Source: Pomphorhynchus laevis
Lineage: Eukaryota > Acanthocephala > Palaeacanthocephala > Echinorhynchida > Pomphorhynchidae
Direction: 5' to 3'
NCBI GenBank assembly: GCA_012934845.2
Contig: WNNJ02000982.1
Span: 1-64,000 of the forward strand
Length of the DNA: 64,000 nucleotides
Part shown: positions 50,584-62,087 of the stretch, one piece after another
Layout: every line of letters begins with the position of its first letter
How positions within the stretch are numbered: the stretch's first letter is position 1
Made by a program: the position numbers and the translations under genes
The notes under the pieces: generated by a model
What the model was told of the DNA's origin: nothing
Database searches by the model: none
Seen by the model: only the letters and a program-made list of their open reading frames with translations

Positions 50584-52945
50584 CCTCTTTCGACACAACA
50601 CACGGTTTCCGCCTCGGTCTCCTCAACACTAGATCTATTCTCAATAAATCCGATCTTATCCTCAACCTATTCACCAAGCAATCCATCGATCTTTTCTGCC
50701 TCACCGAATCCTGGCACTCAGATTTCGTCGACCTTTCCATTCGCCGTCTGCTCTCTGCCGGTTGCACCCTAGTCGAATCCGCCCGCACCCTCAGCTCATG
50801 CTATTCTAAATTTTCTAATCATGGCGGCATCGTCGCATTCGCGCGTCACCCCGCGTCTCTTCGCAAAATCAATCCCCCTTTCAGTCCTTGCTCTTTTGAA
50901 TTGCTCACTTGTCGTTATTCTAGCCCGATCACTCTAGATCTCGCCATTGTATACCGTCCTGGTTTATCAGCTCCTACAGCGTTATTTTTTACCGAACTCG
51001 CTGACCTCCTTTCTCATTGTTCTTTGTCCTCAATCCCTTCACTCGTTCTAGGCGACTTCGATATCCGCCTAGACCGCCCCTCTTTCACGGATTCCATCCG
51101 GTTCATCAACATTCTATCCAACTACAATTACAAACTAACCTCCACTGCCCCAACACATATACTTGGTGGGGCACTTGACATCATCGCTGTCGCCGATCAT
51201 TTTGCTGCCTACACCTCACTGTCCATCTCTGATCCTGGTCTATCCGATCACTTTCTTATCACCCTTGATCTCACTCGCAACCACACCCCTCCTCACACAC
51301 CTACAATCCTATGTCGCCCTTGGAGAAATCTTAACCTCTCCCTTCTCCGCTCTACCTTACTAAAATCGTCTCTATCGTTACCCACAATAACATATTCATC
51401 TTCTCACGATCTCGCATTTATTTTCGACTCTAAACTCACATCCACTCTCGATATTATCTTGCCCTTCAAGTCTCACCCACACCGTCGCTTGCACCGTGTC
51501 CCATGGTTTGACATCCAATGCCTACTCTCAAAGCGTCGAATCCGCCATGCTTTTCGAGTCCATCACAGCTCTCTCAGACGTGATTTTGCTCGATCACTCC
51601 GTCTTTCCGTGATTCCTATCTTGCTCTTCGCCGGTCTCATCTCAACCTACTACGTACCAAATGCAACTCCTTCTGGCAGCATAAAATCATCACTTCATTC
51701 AACTCTAAGACTCTCTGGCATACTTCTAACTCAATCCTTGCTCGCTCCTCTTCGCCGTGCAACATCAATGCCAATGATTATTCGTCATTTCTCCAGACTA
51801 AAGTATCCACGCTGCTCTCTCACACCCCAGTCTCCATTATATCCCACTCTACCCCGACTAGCCTCATCCTTCCGGAACTCTTTCATCTTCCTTCTGTCTC
51901 ACCTACCGAAATATAATCTGTCCTCATGTCCTTGCCCAACAAAACCTCACCTGCCGATCCACTGCCTACTCACATATTAAAATCCATATGCCATCGATAT
52001 CCCCGTTTCTCACCTCCTTGTTTAACTCGTCCACCCGCAGTCGTATCTTCCCTTCACACTGGAAATTCGCAATCGTTCGTCCCCTCCTTAAGAAACAATC
52101 GCTCGACCCATCCCTTCCTTCTAGCTATCGCCCCATTTCACTACTCCCTACTCTTTCTAAGCTCTTAGAACGCCTCATCTTAATACAAATCAACGCTTAT
52201 CTCTCCTCATCCAATCTGTACCTTCCTTTCCAATCCGCTTTCCGCTCTAATCACTCGACAGAAATTGCATGCATAAAAGTGTACAACGACTTACTCATTT
52301 CTCGAGACAAGGCTCTATATAGTGTTCTCATCTCCCTCGATCTCTCCTCCGCATTCGATATTGTCGACCACTCCGTCCTCCTTTCTCGCCTTCGTTATGA
52401 TTACGGTTTTTCTTCCTCCTCCGTAGCATGGTTCGCCTCATATCTATCCGACGTTCCTTTCGCGTCTGTTCTAATTCATCATCCTCCCCTCTCATCCCCT
52501 TTTTTGCGGGGTCCCACAAGGTTCAGTCCTAGGTCCCCTGCTTTTCTCTCTTCTGCTTGGCGATCTCTCTCCATTTATCAAACCTTACTCCTTTAACGTC
52601 ATGCAATACGCCGATGACATCCTCATCTATGTCCATGCATCCGCACATCGCATACACGATATCGGCATTTCTGCCTCCAACTGTCTTTCTTCTATCTACA
52701 AACGTCTCTACAATCTCCATCTTGTTCTAAACCCCGAAAAGTCCAAAATAATGTGGATCCTCCCCCGTAAACCAAACATATCTCCTCCCACTGTATATTT
52801 TGCCTCATCGATCATCCCCATAGTCCACAATCTCACTTTCTTAGGCTTCCATTTCGATGATCACCTTTCCCTTAAACCCTTCGTCCGTGACAAGGTCCGC
52901 TCATCTAACTTAATTCTCCGTGACATCCGCCGTACCCGCCGATGA
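50547..52945 (+). pseudogene. LINE B3 ORF2, endonuclease and RT, frameshifted and 3'-truncated
   Basis: 50547-51980 carries the APE endonuclease (LGLLNTRSIL, LFCLTESWH, LDLAIVYRPG, VLGDFDIRLD, DPGLSDHFLI). RT blocks continue in other frames: YRPISLLPTLSKLLERL and SLDLSSAFDIVDHSVL (51988-52596), then MQYADDILIYVHA (52601-52945). Frame changes fall near 51560 and at motif B. The endonuclease is intact in sequence, but no full-length protein can be read. Confidence 0.85.
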
Positions 52946-53204
52946 TTTTCTTTGCAACAGTGAAGTACCACAGCAAATGAAAGCTACTGCAACTTAAAGC
53001 GGTTAATTCTTTATTTTTTTATCACAAGTTGAAACATTATAAAAGATACATTTAAATTTAGTAAAAATAATGACGTGAACCACACACCCTTTATCTGGTT
53101 GAAAAAATACCACCTACGAGGCAGGAAATGCTTATCAACATTGTAAAAGTACCACCAATCAAACAAACTATTATCTTAATTTTTGGGAAACGCGTAGTAT
53201 AATG

Positions 53205-53490
53205 CAACTATTGTGGAATCAAGTGAACCTTGCAGTGAGGGTAAGTGAAGGAATCAGAAGAGATTAGTTCAAGCCCCAGGTTGAATCCCATAAATGGATT
53301 AAGACTGCACTTAGTGAGGATTTCGGCCTTATCCAGCGGGGTTAAGGCGAAAGCGATATGCAACTGTTGACCTCCTTTCCCAATAAGGGGTCTTAGATTT
53401 GAGATACCAAAATTATTTTTCAATTCAGAGATTTCATAGCTATCCATATAAGCCAGCAGATTTCTAATTTTAATGGATGCCATAATAGGC
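53205..53490 (-). mobile_element. ORF1 fragment of an I/Jockey-like LINE (family D)
   Basis: Minus-strand frame reading IKIRNLLAYMDSYEISELKN and LNPFMGFNLGLELI, SDSFTYPHCKVH. It matches CNPFMGYNLRFSIIETDSLT in the family D ORF1 at 56.4 kb. Short fragment only. Confidence 0.65.
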
Positions 53491-53544
53491 TTAACTGTGA
53501 GTGATCCACTTGTGGCTAGGTTTTCATTAAAATAAGGAAAAAAA

Positions 53545-54040
53545 AGGATTTATTTTAACTTGGCAAATGCGTGCCAGCGCACGCCTACATGACCACAACA
53601 AAACAAAACTGTAAATCATATGTCGAGAAGGTGTGAACGGAGGAGGTGTTTGAATGTGATAAAGGAGGGGGCGCGGCGGACGTCGAGAGGGAGTTTATTC
53701 CAGGCGAGTGAGGCGGCGACGAGGAAGGATCGGAGACCGTAGTTGTTGGAGTAATTAGGAACGTGGAGTAAGAGGGTATAACAGGAACGAAGCGATAGCG
53801 AGGTGGGGCGAGTATCGTCTAAGAAAGGAAGGTTGATGAACGATGGGGAGCCGACAGCGATGAGACGAAAGGTAACGAGAAGAAGGCGGAGTTTGATGCG
53901 GATGTAGATGGTGGGCCAGGAGAGTTGGGCAAAATATGTGGATGTGTGGTCGAAGCGACGGAGACGAAAGAGCACTCGAATGGCGGTGTTGATTATTCGT
54001 TGTAGGGGTAGGATGATGGATTTTGGAGAATTGGCGAAAA
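53545..54040 (-). mobile_element. LINE family B, copy B4, 5'-truncated 3' end
   Basis: Minus strand: RT C-terminus (53616-53975: FRLRRFDHTSTYFAQLSW, LLLHVPNYSNNYGLRSFL, AWNKLPLDVRRAPS), then the 3' UTR with the GCGTGC/GCACGC hairpin and a TAAAATAAATCC end. It supplies, in opposite orientation, the part that B3 lacks, but the two are 600 bp apart and need not be one insertion. Confidence 0.9.
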
Positions 54041-54655
54041 GTCGAAATTCCCACCGTCCTTTTAAGTACGCGGGCCTTGAATATCGAAGTAATCATGTAT
54101 GCTCTGTTCGCACTAACGATGACGTTTGCTGTATGAAGGTGCAGACATTGCGGCAAAATTTGCTTAGCATTTTCAGATTCCATCTTCAAGTTCATGCATT
54201 TTGTCAAATTAACGAAATTTCTTGAATAAAAGAAGTCTAATATTTCCTGTCCATGATTTTAAGCGCGCACTTTGTTATTTGAGGCCGTTGGGATCTCTTT
54301 GTTCTGACTTAATTCCACCCTTGTATCTAAAAATGCTTTCCAATGTTATATGTCGTCCGCTTTATTGGATTTTGGCTGCCTTTATATTATTTTGAAGCAT
54401 TCCAGACATTTAAAAATGCTCCATTGTTACCCCACTTTAAAAACACAAAGAATGCGTTTTTATCTATACGCATGTACTGCTAAGATGCAGGTGAAACCTT
54501 TTAAAGTTGCAATTTAAGAATAATTATTCGAGTATAAATAAGGTTTTTTTAAATAACTATATAACCGTTAAAAACTTTAAGAAACAAAAACATGTAAAAG
54601 ACAACTTTAAATATAAGCCGTTCACGATGTGTGTTTTGAAATCTTCAACTTATCT

Positions 54656-55051
54656 TCACGGATTCATGTCCAGAGGGATCTGAGCCCCTCGGCCGCACCA
54701 GCGCGCCGCCCTCTGACTGAACCATTCGGGGTCTCTCACACACCTAAGAGTCCAGTCAAGGCGGACTATGGTTGGTAATCTCGAGATGAGGAGCTTGAGA
54801 AACCTTAGTCTTTGTTCTGGGGGACGTCCTCGTGAGAAGAAGACTAATCCCGAGGTAGCCCAAATACCCCAGAGGCCCACTTGGGTTACCCTATTCAATA
54901 ACATATGCTGGGCCCGTTTCAGAGCCCACCTTGCTTTCTTCGGGATACGATTAAGTCTATCCAGGTCAGCTTTCGCCGACCAATTCACCGTTACTGTGAA
55001 CCCCGGATATTTTACTCGAAACGTGAAGAAGGGGAGTGGTTGATGCTGCAA
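54656..55051 (-). CDS. LINE D RT C-terminal region
   Basis: 131 open residues: VKYPGFTVTVNWSAKADLDR, ALKRAQHMLLNR, GLWGIWATSGLVFF and VRLDWTLRCVRDPEWFSQRA. The YPGF start corresponds to the KYLG block after RT motif C in I/Jockey-type LINEs. The YADD motif lies about 210 bp upstream. Confidence 0.65.
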   Translation of the reverse strand: MQHQPLPFFTFRVKYPGFTVTVNWSAKADLDRLNRIPKKARWALKRAQHMLLNRVTQVGLWGIWATSGLVFFSRGRPPEQRLRFLKLLISRLPTIVRLDWTLRCVRDPEWFSQRAARWCGRGAQIPLDMNP

Positions 55052-55274
55052 AATGGAGGAGAGTGCAGAGAGGGTGCTAGTCTCTTAAGTTTCTTTTTGG
55101 TGGCAGGAACGCCATGAAAGACTACCACCTGCGATTTAGAGGAGTTTAAAATAAGATTGGATGGGGCAACTGATCTTTTAATCTTAAAAAGAAACGGCTG
55201 ATGTCAGAGATTACATCTTTGCACCTGCGTCCAGAGAACAAGGTTGTGGTATCATCAGCATATACCACTAGATG

Positions 55275-55770
55275 TTAATCACGTTTAAATATCTTATATA
55301 GTTTAACGACCAGTTTTCCAACGACCAGTTCTGTCTTGAAGTCACCGAGTAACATGTCATAATCGCTCCCCGATATTCGATCCTGGAGGCCACGGTTCTT
55401 GTCGATTTCTCCTGGCCGAATATAGACATTGGCTATGCTAATACGCTTACCGTTCTTACAAAGTGATTTAGCTAAATAATATAGGGCTGGACAAGAGTAG
55501 TGCAATAGGAGGGATGATCTTAAGGAGCTTTTCACTAGGGTAAAAATACCTTGAGATGAAGAGGAGTGAGGGGGTGGTTATGTAAGGATTAAAATGGGTG
55601 TAGATGTGCTTAGGGATAAATCGAGTAATATCCTGGGGGAGACGCATAAACCGCGTCTCTTGAAGAACTATAACATCTGCATCTCTACCAAATAAAAGAC
55701 TAAGGGTGGAAGCACCTCCCGAATACCACTGACCGATATTCAGTGAAAAAGGCCCTTGATTATTTACCAT
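55275..55770 (-). pseudogene. LINE D APE endonuclease remnants
   Basis: SLNIGQWYSGGASTL and DADVIVLQETRFMR (55468-55770), then RISIANVYIRPGE and DYDMLLGDFKTEL (55275-55535) in another frame. These are the N-S, QE.R, Y.RP and GDF blocks of APE endonucleases. The C-terminal half of the nuclease is lost. Confidence 0.75.
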
Positions 55771-56068
55771 TGCGTAAATGTTACCGAAGTGGGACGCCCT
55801 CCACCTAGTTGCAACTAGAGGCTGAAAGATGGCCTTGACTGCTTTCCGTCACGACAAATGGAGTCGCTTGCCCACTGGCGATATCTTCATTTCCCTCGTA
55901 AGTCATAGCCCAGATCGAATTCTTCGTTTCTTAGATTTTGGTGGCTTCTTAATATTGGTGGTCTTCCATAAAGAGGAGAACGGAAAGATTCCGCTAATTG
56001 ACACACCAATTTTTTGGCCAATTTTTCAAGGTAGATCATTGATGACTGATGCTGTATTTCATGAAGTT

Positions 56069-56722
56069 TCATAATTTGCGTATCCAGCATCCTGTCGTCT
56101 TCTTAGACGAAACAGCTTTTACGAAACTAGTCGGTTTTGCTGTCACACTCCTGTGTCTCTTTTGGTATGCCTTAAAGATTTTACACTTTTTTGACCATGC
56201 GAGGTGCTCACAACCGCAGTTTGCGCAAAATGGCTTACCTTCACACTTCTCAGGATGCATTGCAGTTGTACCACACACGCCGCACTTATGGAGTAGAGAA
56301 CAGCCAGCAGACCAATGCCCCCACTGATGACAATTGTTGCAGTGAGGGTACGTTAGTGAGTCGGTTTCGATGATTGAAAATCTCAAATTATACCCCATAA
56401 AAGGATTGCATGTCGAAATCGACAGTTTTAGAGCTTCATCCACCGGGGCATTGCAGAACGCTACGGAAATGGGGAAGCCTTTAATCCCTTTTATAAAGCG
56501 AACATGTGAGATTTTGTAATCAGTTTCTAGGGCTGATATATCTTCTTCTGAAATGAATGTTGGCATATTATTTATCTTTATAGTTGCCAGGATTGGTTTG
56601 GAAGCAATTGTACCTTGTTCAGAATGCTCGTTTTTAAAGTAGTCGACGTACGACATTGCCAGATCAGGAGTGTAGAATGAAATTTTAATCTCAGATTCAT
56701 AATATTTATGAGCATTGAACAA
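56069..56722 (-). CDS. LINE D ORF1, CCHC zinc-knuckle nucleic-acid-binding protein
   Basis: 217 open residues. After ILATIKINNMPTFISEED and CNPFMGYNLRF come three knuckles in a row: CNNCHQWGHWSAGC, CGVCGTTAMHPEKC and CANCGCEHLAWSKKC. Such proteins coat LINE RNA. An N-terminal part lies in another frame at 56578-56922 (EYIPEGELLPVQKL), so a frame change falls near 56700. Confidence 0.8.
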   Translation of the reverse strand: MFNAHKYYESEIKISFYTPDLAMSYVDYFKNEHSEQGTIASKPILATIKINNMPTFISEEDISALETDYKISHVRFIKGIKGFPISVAFCNAPVDEALKLSISTCNPFMGYNLRFSIIETDSLTYPHCNNCHQWGHWSAGCSLLHKCGVCGTTAMHPEKCEGKPFCANCGCEHLAWSKKCKIFKAYQKRHRSVTAKPTSFVKAVSSKKTTGCWIRKL

Positions 56723-56984
56723 TATCCTTTTTTAAATGGATCGGCAAAGCCTCTTATAAAAACATTGAACATGTTCTGCCTTTCCAGAGGCACCAAAAGT
56801 TGGATAATCACCAGGTGGCATAATTTTTGTACCGGGAGGAGTTCTCCCTCCGGAATATATTCAAGACAAGCTAAATCTTTACTAACCTCATTTATTGCAT
56901 TGACAGGAAAATTAGTTTTCATTGAGTTCTTTGAACGCTCCTACATGCTAAATTTACTCATTTTTTACTTTTGATTTGCTGACA

Positions 56985-57870
56985 CTTATTCGAGTATCTT
57001 TAGTCATTGATTAATAAAGATACTAATGTTTTGTCGGTAAAAATGTAACTGATATTTACTAGCAAATAAAATATTGCCTGCTTCATTATTGTTTTTTTCA
57101 CACACATATATTCTCGAACAACCTACATCGATTTGTTAGTTTAGCTTATTTTCGTTAGAAATTTCATTTACACTGTCATTAACCTATATCTATTAAACAT
57201 TGCATTTTAATTTTAAATAAATACATGCATAAGGTTTCTTCATACATACCAAATAATATTAGGTATAATACAATGAGCAATCAAGTTTTTTGTGTTAGAA
57301 TAATACGTAATAATTACATTATTTTTCTTAAAGATGGGCGGGTATTTTAATACTATGGTTTGTAAAAGTTTGATATTTGAACGAAAAAAAAACTATACAA
57401 AATAATTTAATTACATAATTAATAATAAATTAAATACATAAGTGGCTATTATATTAGTAAAAGGAAATTAGTAATTACTGCAAATTACTAAAGTTTTAAT
57501 ATTACTCAGCATATCTAGGATAAAGTAGGTGTGTATTGCTTCTATAGACATATTACATCCTAACATATGATGTATTTTATCTACAAAAAACAAAAATATG
57601 CCAAATATTCTTTTAAATAGGGAGAACGTTTAAGAAAGCGTTTATACATACGATATTTGTATTACTTTTAGTAGCTATTTAACTTTTAACTTTTATCAGA
57701 TATAATACAGTTTTATCAAATTGATTCTATTCGTTAATTGTTGAATTAATTTAACAATATATAACACATTTAATTGTTCTTTGGAAGCTTTTAATGCAAA
57801 CATTTATCATATTACTGAATTTGTTTCTTTATTTTTTAAACATATTCTAGATCAGGTGTTTGTCCTATTA
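56985..57870. other. AT-rich region before the thioesterase gene, with a faint PLE scrap
   Basis: Presumably contains the promoter and 5' UTR of the gene starting at 57873; no TATA box or other clear core element stands out in such AT-rich DNA. Around 57225-57345 a decayed stretch reads like the PLE RT end (SYIPNNIRYNTM against SCIPYNIKYNTL). Confidence 0.45.
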
Positions 57871-57872
57871 TA

Positions 57873-57923
57873 ATGTCATTGAACGCCGCCATTCTGAATC
57901 CTAAAACTAAACACACTGGAACT
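57873..57923 (+). CDS. LYPLA: Thioesterase exon 1
   Basis: Encodes MSLNAAILNPKTKHTGT and ends at phase 0 before GTAAGT. It is supported by the donor and by in-frame joining to LIFLHGLGDNG. The N-terminus is poorly conserved in the family, so this exon is less certain than the others. Confidence 0.75.
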
Positions 57924-60900
57924 GTAAGTTTATCAATACTAGTATCGCATAAATATACGCAATTACCACCTATTTTATACTATAAATGCTTTATAATTTT
58001 TTTTGCTAGCAGGCATTGAAGAAAATTTTTATAGATCCAATGTCTTGTAATTTTACATTTTAATCCTCGGTGTATTTTACTAATCTTTATAAATTAAATT
58101 TGAAAAATGGATATCCCATCCCATTGACTAGATGTACAATTTTGGGTAAACCGCATCTATTTTTTGAAGCCATGTATTTTTAATTAAAAATGCTTTAAAA
58201 TTCTACGTATTTTTAATCTAATAAATTAAAAAATTGATTTCACATTGACAATGTTTACATGACAATGTTTGCATTGACAATCCTCATGTATTTGCCCAAC
58301 AAAACCTCACCTGCCGATCCCTTGCCTACCCCCATTCTTAAATTCATATGCTCATTGATATCCACTTTCCTCATCACCTTGTTTAATTCGTCCATCCGTA
58401 GTTGTATTTTTCCATCACACTAAAAATCCGCCATCGTTCGGCCATCCTTAAGAAACAATCGAACGACCTACTCATTTCTCGTAACAAGGCTCTATATAGA
58501 GTTCTCATCTCCCTCGACCTCTCATCCGCCTTCGACATCGTCGACCACTCCATTCTCCTTTATCGCCTTTGTTATGATTACAGCTTTTCTTCCTCCTCTG
58601 TGGCATGATTGCCTCATATCTATCCGACTGTACTTTTCGAGTCTGTTCAAATTCATCATCCTCTCCTCCCATCTCTATTTTCTGGGGGTCCCACGAAGTG
58701 CATTGCTGGGACCGGTGCTATTCTCTGTTCTACTCGGCGATCTCTCTCCATTTATCAAACCTTACTCCTTTAACGTCATGCAATACGCCGATGACATCAT
58801 TATCTATGATCATGCACCCGCCCATCGCATACACGATATCGCAATTTCTGTCTCCAACTGTTTTTCTTCAATCTACAAACGTCTCTCCCAACTTCATCTC
58901 ATTTATTACCCAGACAAGTCTGAAATAATGTGAATCCTCCCCGTCACCCTAACATATATCATCCCTCTGTATATTTTGCATCATTAATTATCCCCTTAGC
59001 CCACAATCACACTTTCTTAGGATACCATTTCGATGATCACCTTTCCCTTAAACCCTTCGTCCGCGACAGGGTCAACTCGGCCAACTAAAATCTTTGTAAC
59101 ATCCGCAGTATACGCCCCCTTATCGACTTCCGTTCCTGTCTGTCTCTTCTTTCATCACTTTTTTCCCCTAAAATCGATTACTGCCTCAGCCTTTTCGACA
59201 ATTCTCCAAAATCCATCATCCTACCCCTACAACGAATCATCAACTCCGCCGTTCGAGTGCTCCTACGTCTCCGTCGCTTTGACCACACATACACATATAT
59301 TGCTCAACTCGCCTGATCCACCATCCACATCAGCATCTAACCTTGCCTTCTCGTCACTTTTAGTCTCATCGCTGTCGGCTCCCCATAGTTCATCAACCTC
59401 TGTTTCTTAGACGACACTAGCCCCACCTCTCTATCACAGCGCTCCCGTCGTTCCTTCTTACTCCACGTTCCCAATTACTCTAACAACAACGGTCTCCGAT
59501 CCTTCCTTGTCGCCCCCATACTCGCTTGGAATCAGCTCACACTTGACGTCCGCCGCGCTCTCTCCTTTATTGCACTCAAATGCAGCTTCCGTACTTACCT
59601 ATTCGAAACATGATTTAGATTTTTGTTGTAGTCATGTAAGCGTGCGCTTGAACGCATTTGCAACGTAAAAATAAATCTTTTTTTTACTATTTATAGTAAA
59701 CCATATCTATTAATTGAAACAGCATATTTTTAAATTTAAATTTTTCTAAAATTCTACGTGTTTTTATCTAATAAATTAAAAAATGGACTACACATTGACA
59801 ATGTTTACTATGTTGGCTAAATCATAAATATTAATTGAAGTCACGTATTTTTAAATTTTAGATTTTTTATAAATTCTACGTGTTTTTATCTTATAAATTA
59901 AAAAATGGATTTCACATTGACAATGTTTACTATTTTGGTTAAACCATATCTATTAATTGAAATAACATATTTTTAAATTTAAATGTTTTTAAAATTCTTT
60001 GTATTTTAATCTAATACATTACAAAATGGATATCACATTTACAAGATGTACAAATTTGTGTATATTGCATATATTTATCGAAGCCACGTATTTTTTATAT
60101 AAAATGCTTTCAAATTCTACATATTTTTCGATCTAATTATTTAATGAATGAATTTCACATTGGCAAGGTTTACTATTTTGTTTAATTTATATCTATTATT
60201 GAAACCACATTTTTTAAATTTACAAATGTAATACTGAAAATATATGTAACCGAAGCTACAGATTTTTAAGTGCTAATTGTTTAAGTTTTACGTACTTTAA
60301 AATATATTAAATTTATAAATGTACATATCATTGACAAAGTTTACAGTTTCTGATAAATCATAAATTAAATGAAACTAAATGTTTTTAAATTCAAAATACA
60401 GAACTTAAAATTTGTAACCGAAGCTACATATCTTTATATATGAAAATTTTACGTATTTTTTATCTAATAAATTTAAAAATTAATTCTCGAATCTTAAATA
60501 AAAATTTTATATGCCAGCATTTCTATGAACCAATTAATAGATAATATACCATCTATTAGAATTAAGAATTTAGGGAATGATGCTTTTATTTTATATAAAT
60601 TATTTCCTTTGATGATTAATATAGTTGATAATTAAATGAGAATATTATTTGGTATTTAATCAAAATGAATCACAGTAACGAGTTCACATAATTGTCATAA
60701 GCAACAATATGCATTTATACACCTTTCGAAAATTATTATAAAACATCATAGGATCAATCCCACTTAAACAGCGACGACGGCACTATTCTGAATTCAGAAT
60801 ACCGACAAAATCTCAATAATTCGTTAAAATAGTAGTATTTAATTCAGTTTAAGTAAATATGCATTTGAAGAGGTGTATATAAATAATATGAAATATAATT

Positions 60901-62087
60901 TCACTGTTTAGACAATATTGTAAATTGCAAAGAGAGTGGGTACTAAGCTCATATCGTGTCTTGAAAGTATATACGATTACCTGTGTAGGTATTACAAAAA
61001 ATGATGTAAATCAATGATCCATACTAAAGTGTATATGTATGATGGTAAATAATTTTCCTCTACATATAATAACACTGTGAAATATGAGCTTGTAAATTTG
61101 ATGTTGTCGTGATACGAACTTATTAAATTTTTTGATTTGAAATAAATATTATAATAGTACGATAAGGGATGTATGTCGTTAATGCTTTGATGCGAAATAA
61201 ATGTTTAGTTGTAGGGATATTCACAATCTTCAACATACAGTAAAAAAGGCAAGCAGCATGTAAGGCATCAAGGTAATTGCTATATGGAATTATTTATTTC
61301 GCAAATAATAATTTAAAAATAATTATTTTTTACGTATGGATAAAAACTAGTAGAGATGGTAATATTTGTATTCTATATTTAAAGCACGAAATATTAGCTG
61401 TATATTTCTTCGTTTCGTGTATTTCTTTGCTTTTCTTTGTATATTACCGCTGATTGTATATTTAGCTTCAATAGCATATTCAAGCACATAGCAATTTACA
61501 ATATTTTCTAATTCTTGTACTATAAAAACAACTTATGAATTATATATTATTTTATATTGTTTTCTATTTAGCTAATTTTTTTACATGGTCTCGGCGACAA
61601 CGGGTATTACCTTATTTTTTGTTTCAATCATTTTATATTAAATTTCTCATTTTATCTCATGTAGAAAGGGCTGGTGTGAAACATTTACTACCATCCAACG
61701 ACCGAATATCAAATACATATTTCCTCACAGGTAATTATCGTTTCTATGTTTATTAGTCATTAAATTGATTTTGCTGTTTTTGTCTTGCCTAGTGCCTGCA
61801 GGAAAGTTTCATTGAACTTCGGTATGGAAATGCCGGCATGGTTTGATATTCGTGATCTTACCGGCGAAAAGGAGGAAGATGAAGCAGGAATACTGGAATC
61901 TGTGCAGTATTTGCACAACTTAATAGCAAATGAAGTGAAATTAGGAATACCTTCAGAAAACATCATGATCGGCGGATTTTCGATGGGCGGAGCACTGTCA
62001 ATGCTGGCTGGTATAATGAGTAAAATAAAGCTCGCAGGAGTTATTGCTCTAAGTTCGTGGTCTTTGCTACACTCAAGATTACCGCAG
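57873..62087 (+). CDS. LYPLA: Acyl-protein thioesterase / lysophospholipase (LYPLA family), 5' part of a spliced gene
   Basis: Alpha/beta-hydrolase that removes palmitate from proteins and can cleave lysophospholipids. Four exons join in frame (57873-57923, 61572-61603, 61665-61730, 61793-62087) to give 148 residues. Seen in order are LIFLHGLGDNG (oxyanion loop), KGWCETF, NIKYIFPH, MPAWFDIRDL and GGFSMGGALS, whose Ser113 is the nucleophile. Wording and spacing follow vertebrate APT1/APT2. The catalytic Asp and His, about 80 residues further, lie beyond the window or in an exon I could not find before 64000. Intron 1 is 3.6 kb and holds an AT repeat and a LINE; introns 2 and 3 are about 61 bp. 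The start MSLNAAILNP fits the family's short N-terminus. Confidence 0.9.
58095..58279. repeat. AT-rich repeat of about 120 bp (first unit, before the LINE)
   Basis: One diverged unit with the landmarks TAAACCGCATCTATT, AAATTCTACGTATTTTTA and TTTCACATTGACAATGTTTA. It is the same repeat as at 59690-60490 and is separated from it by LINE B5. Confidence 0.8.
58280..59690 (+). mobile_element. LINE family B, copy B5, 5'-truncated, in thioesterase intron 1
   Basis: Begins at CCAACAAAACCTCACC (RT finger region) and runs through SLDLSSAFDIVDHSIL, FNVMQYADDIIIYDH and the C-terminus to the 3' UTR (GTAAGCGTGCGCTTGAACGC) and an AAATAAATC-T8 end. Several frameshifts and stops are present. The hairpin is weakened. 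Sense to the host gene. Confidence 0.92.
59690..60490. repeat. Diverged AT-rich tandem repeat, unit about 120 bp
   Basis: About six units, each with an AAACCATATCTATTAATTGA-type start, an AAATTCTACGTGTTTTTATC middle and a CACATTGACAATGTTTACTA end. The later units carry insertions and are more diverged. Differences among neighbours are many, so the array is old. Confidence 0.85.
60491..61571. other. Rest of thioesterase intron 1, no recognised feature
   Basis: AT-rich. No repeat or coding frame was recognised apart from a short piece resembling the PLE end near 60510-60570 (TTTCTATGAACCAATTAATAG). Confidence 0.5.
61572..61603 (+). CDS. LYPLA: Thioesterase exon 2, 32-nt mini-exon
   Basis: Between TTCTATTTAG and GTATTA. 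Encodes LIFLHGLGDN plus two bases of a Gly codon, the conserved FLHGLGD.G strand and oxyanion loop. Confidence 0.88.
61665..61730 (+). CDS. LYPLA: Thioesterase exon 3
   Basis: Between TCTCATGTAG and GTAATT. Encodes (G)KGWCETFTTIQRPNIKYIF then PH and two bases of Ser. It aligns without gaps to GHGWAEAFAGI...IKYICPHA of vertebrate APT1. The apparent longer open frame through this exon is a different, wrong frame. Confidence 0.9.
61793..62087 (+). CDS. LYPLA: Thioesterase exon 4 with the catalytic serine
   Basis: Begins after TTGCCTAG and encodes ACRKVSLNFGMEMPAWFDI, an acidic helix (GEKEEDEAGILESVQ), the LGIPSENIMIGGFSMGGALS nucleophile elbow and LAGVIALSSWSLL. It ends RLPQ at phase 0 before GTAGGT. 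Confidence 0.95.

Larger units (their letters stand above)
49330..52945 (+). mobile_element. LINE family B (L2/CR1-like), copy B3, lacking its 3' end
   Basis: 5' UTR-like sequence, then ORF1 (49559-50583), then ORF2 (from 50547), in the same layout as LINE A1 but with a visibly higher C content. It stops after RDIRRTRR at 52945, so the last 600 bp with the hairpin and tail are missing. ORF1 shifts frame near 50315. ORF2 shifts near 51560 and again within the RT. The 5' limit is uncertain. Confidence 0.85.
54650..56960 (-). mobile_element. LINE family D (I/Jockey-like with CCHC ORF1), internally deleted
   Basis: On the minus strand: ORF1 with CCHC knuckles (56955-56069), APE endonuclease pieces (55770-55275), then VVYADDTTTLFSG (about 55265) and the RT C-terminal part (55051-54656). 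RT motifs A and B are missing. A Gag-like ORF1 with zinc knuckles is typical of I, Jockey and related LINEs, unlike the finger-type ORF1 of families A-C. Confidence 0.75.

Noticed and set aside
48920-53095. GATAAAGGGTGT at 48920 and its exact complement at 53084, like terminal inverted repeats of a DNA transposon
   Set aside because: Only 12 bp match, with no extension, no clear target duplication and no transposase; a LINE B copy fills most of the space.
54768-55117. Plus-strand frames opposite the LINE D RT
   Set aside because: The minus strand carries the recognisable RT C-terminus; these are its complement.
61535-61756. 73-residue open frame across thioesterase exons 2 and 3
   Set aside because: It runs through introns in the wrong frame; the spliced reading gives FLHGLGDNG and KGWCETF, which match the family.
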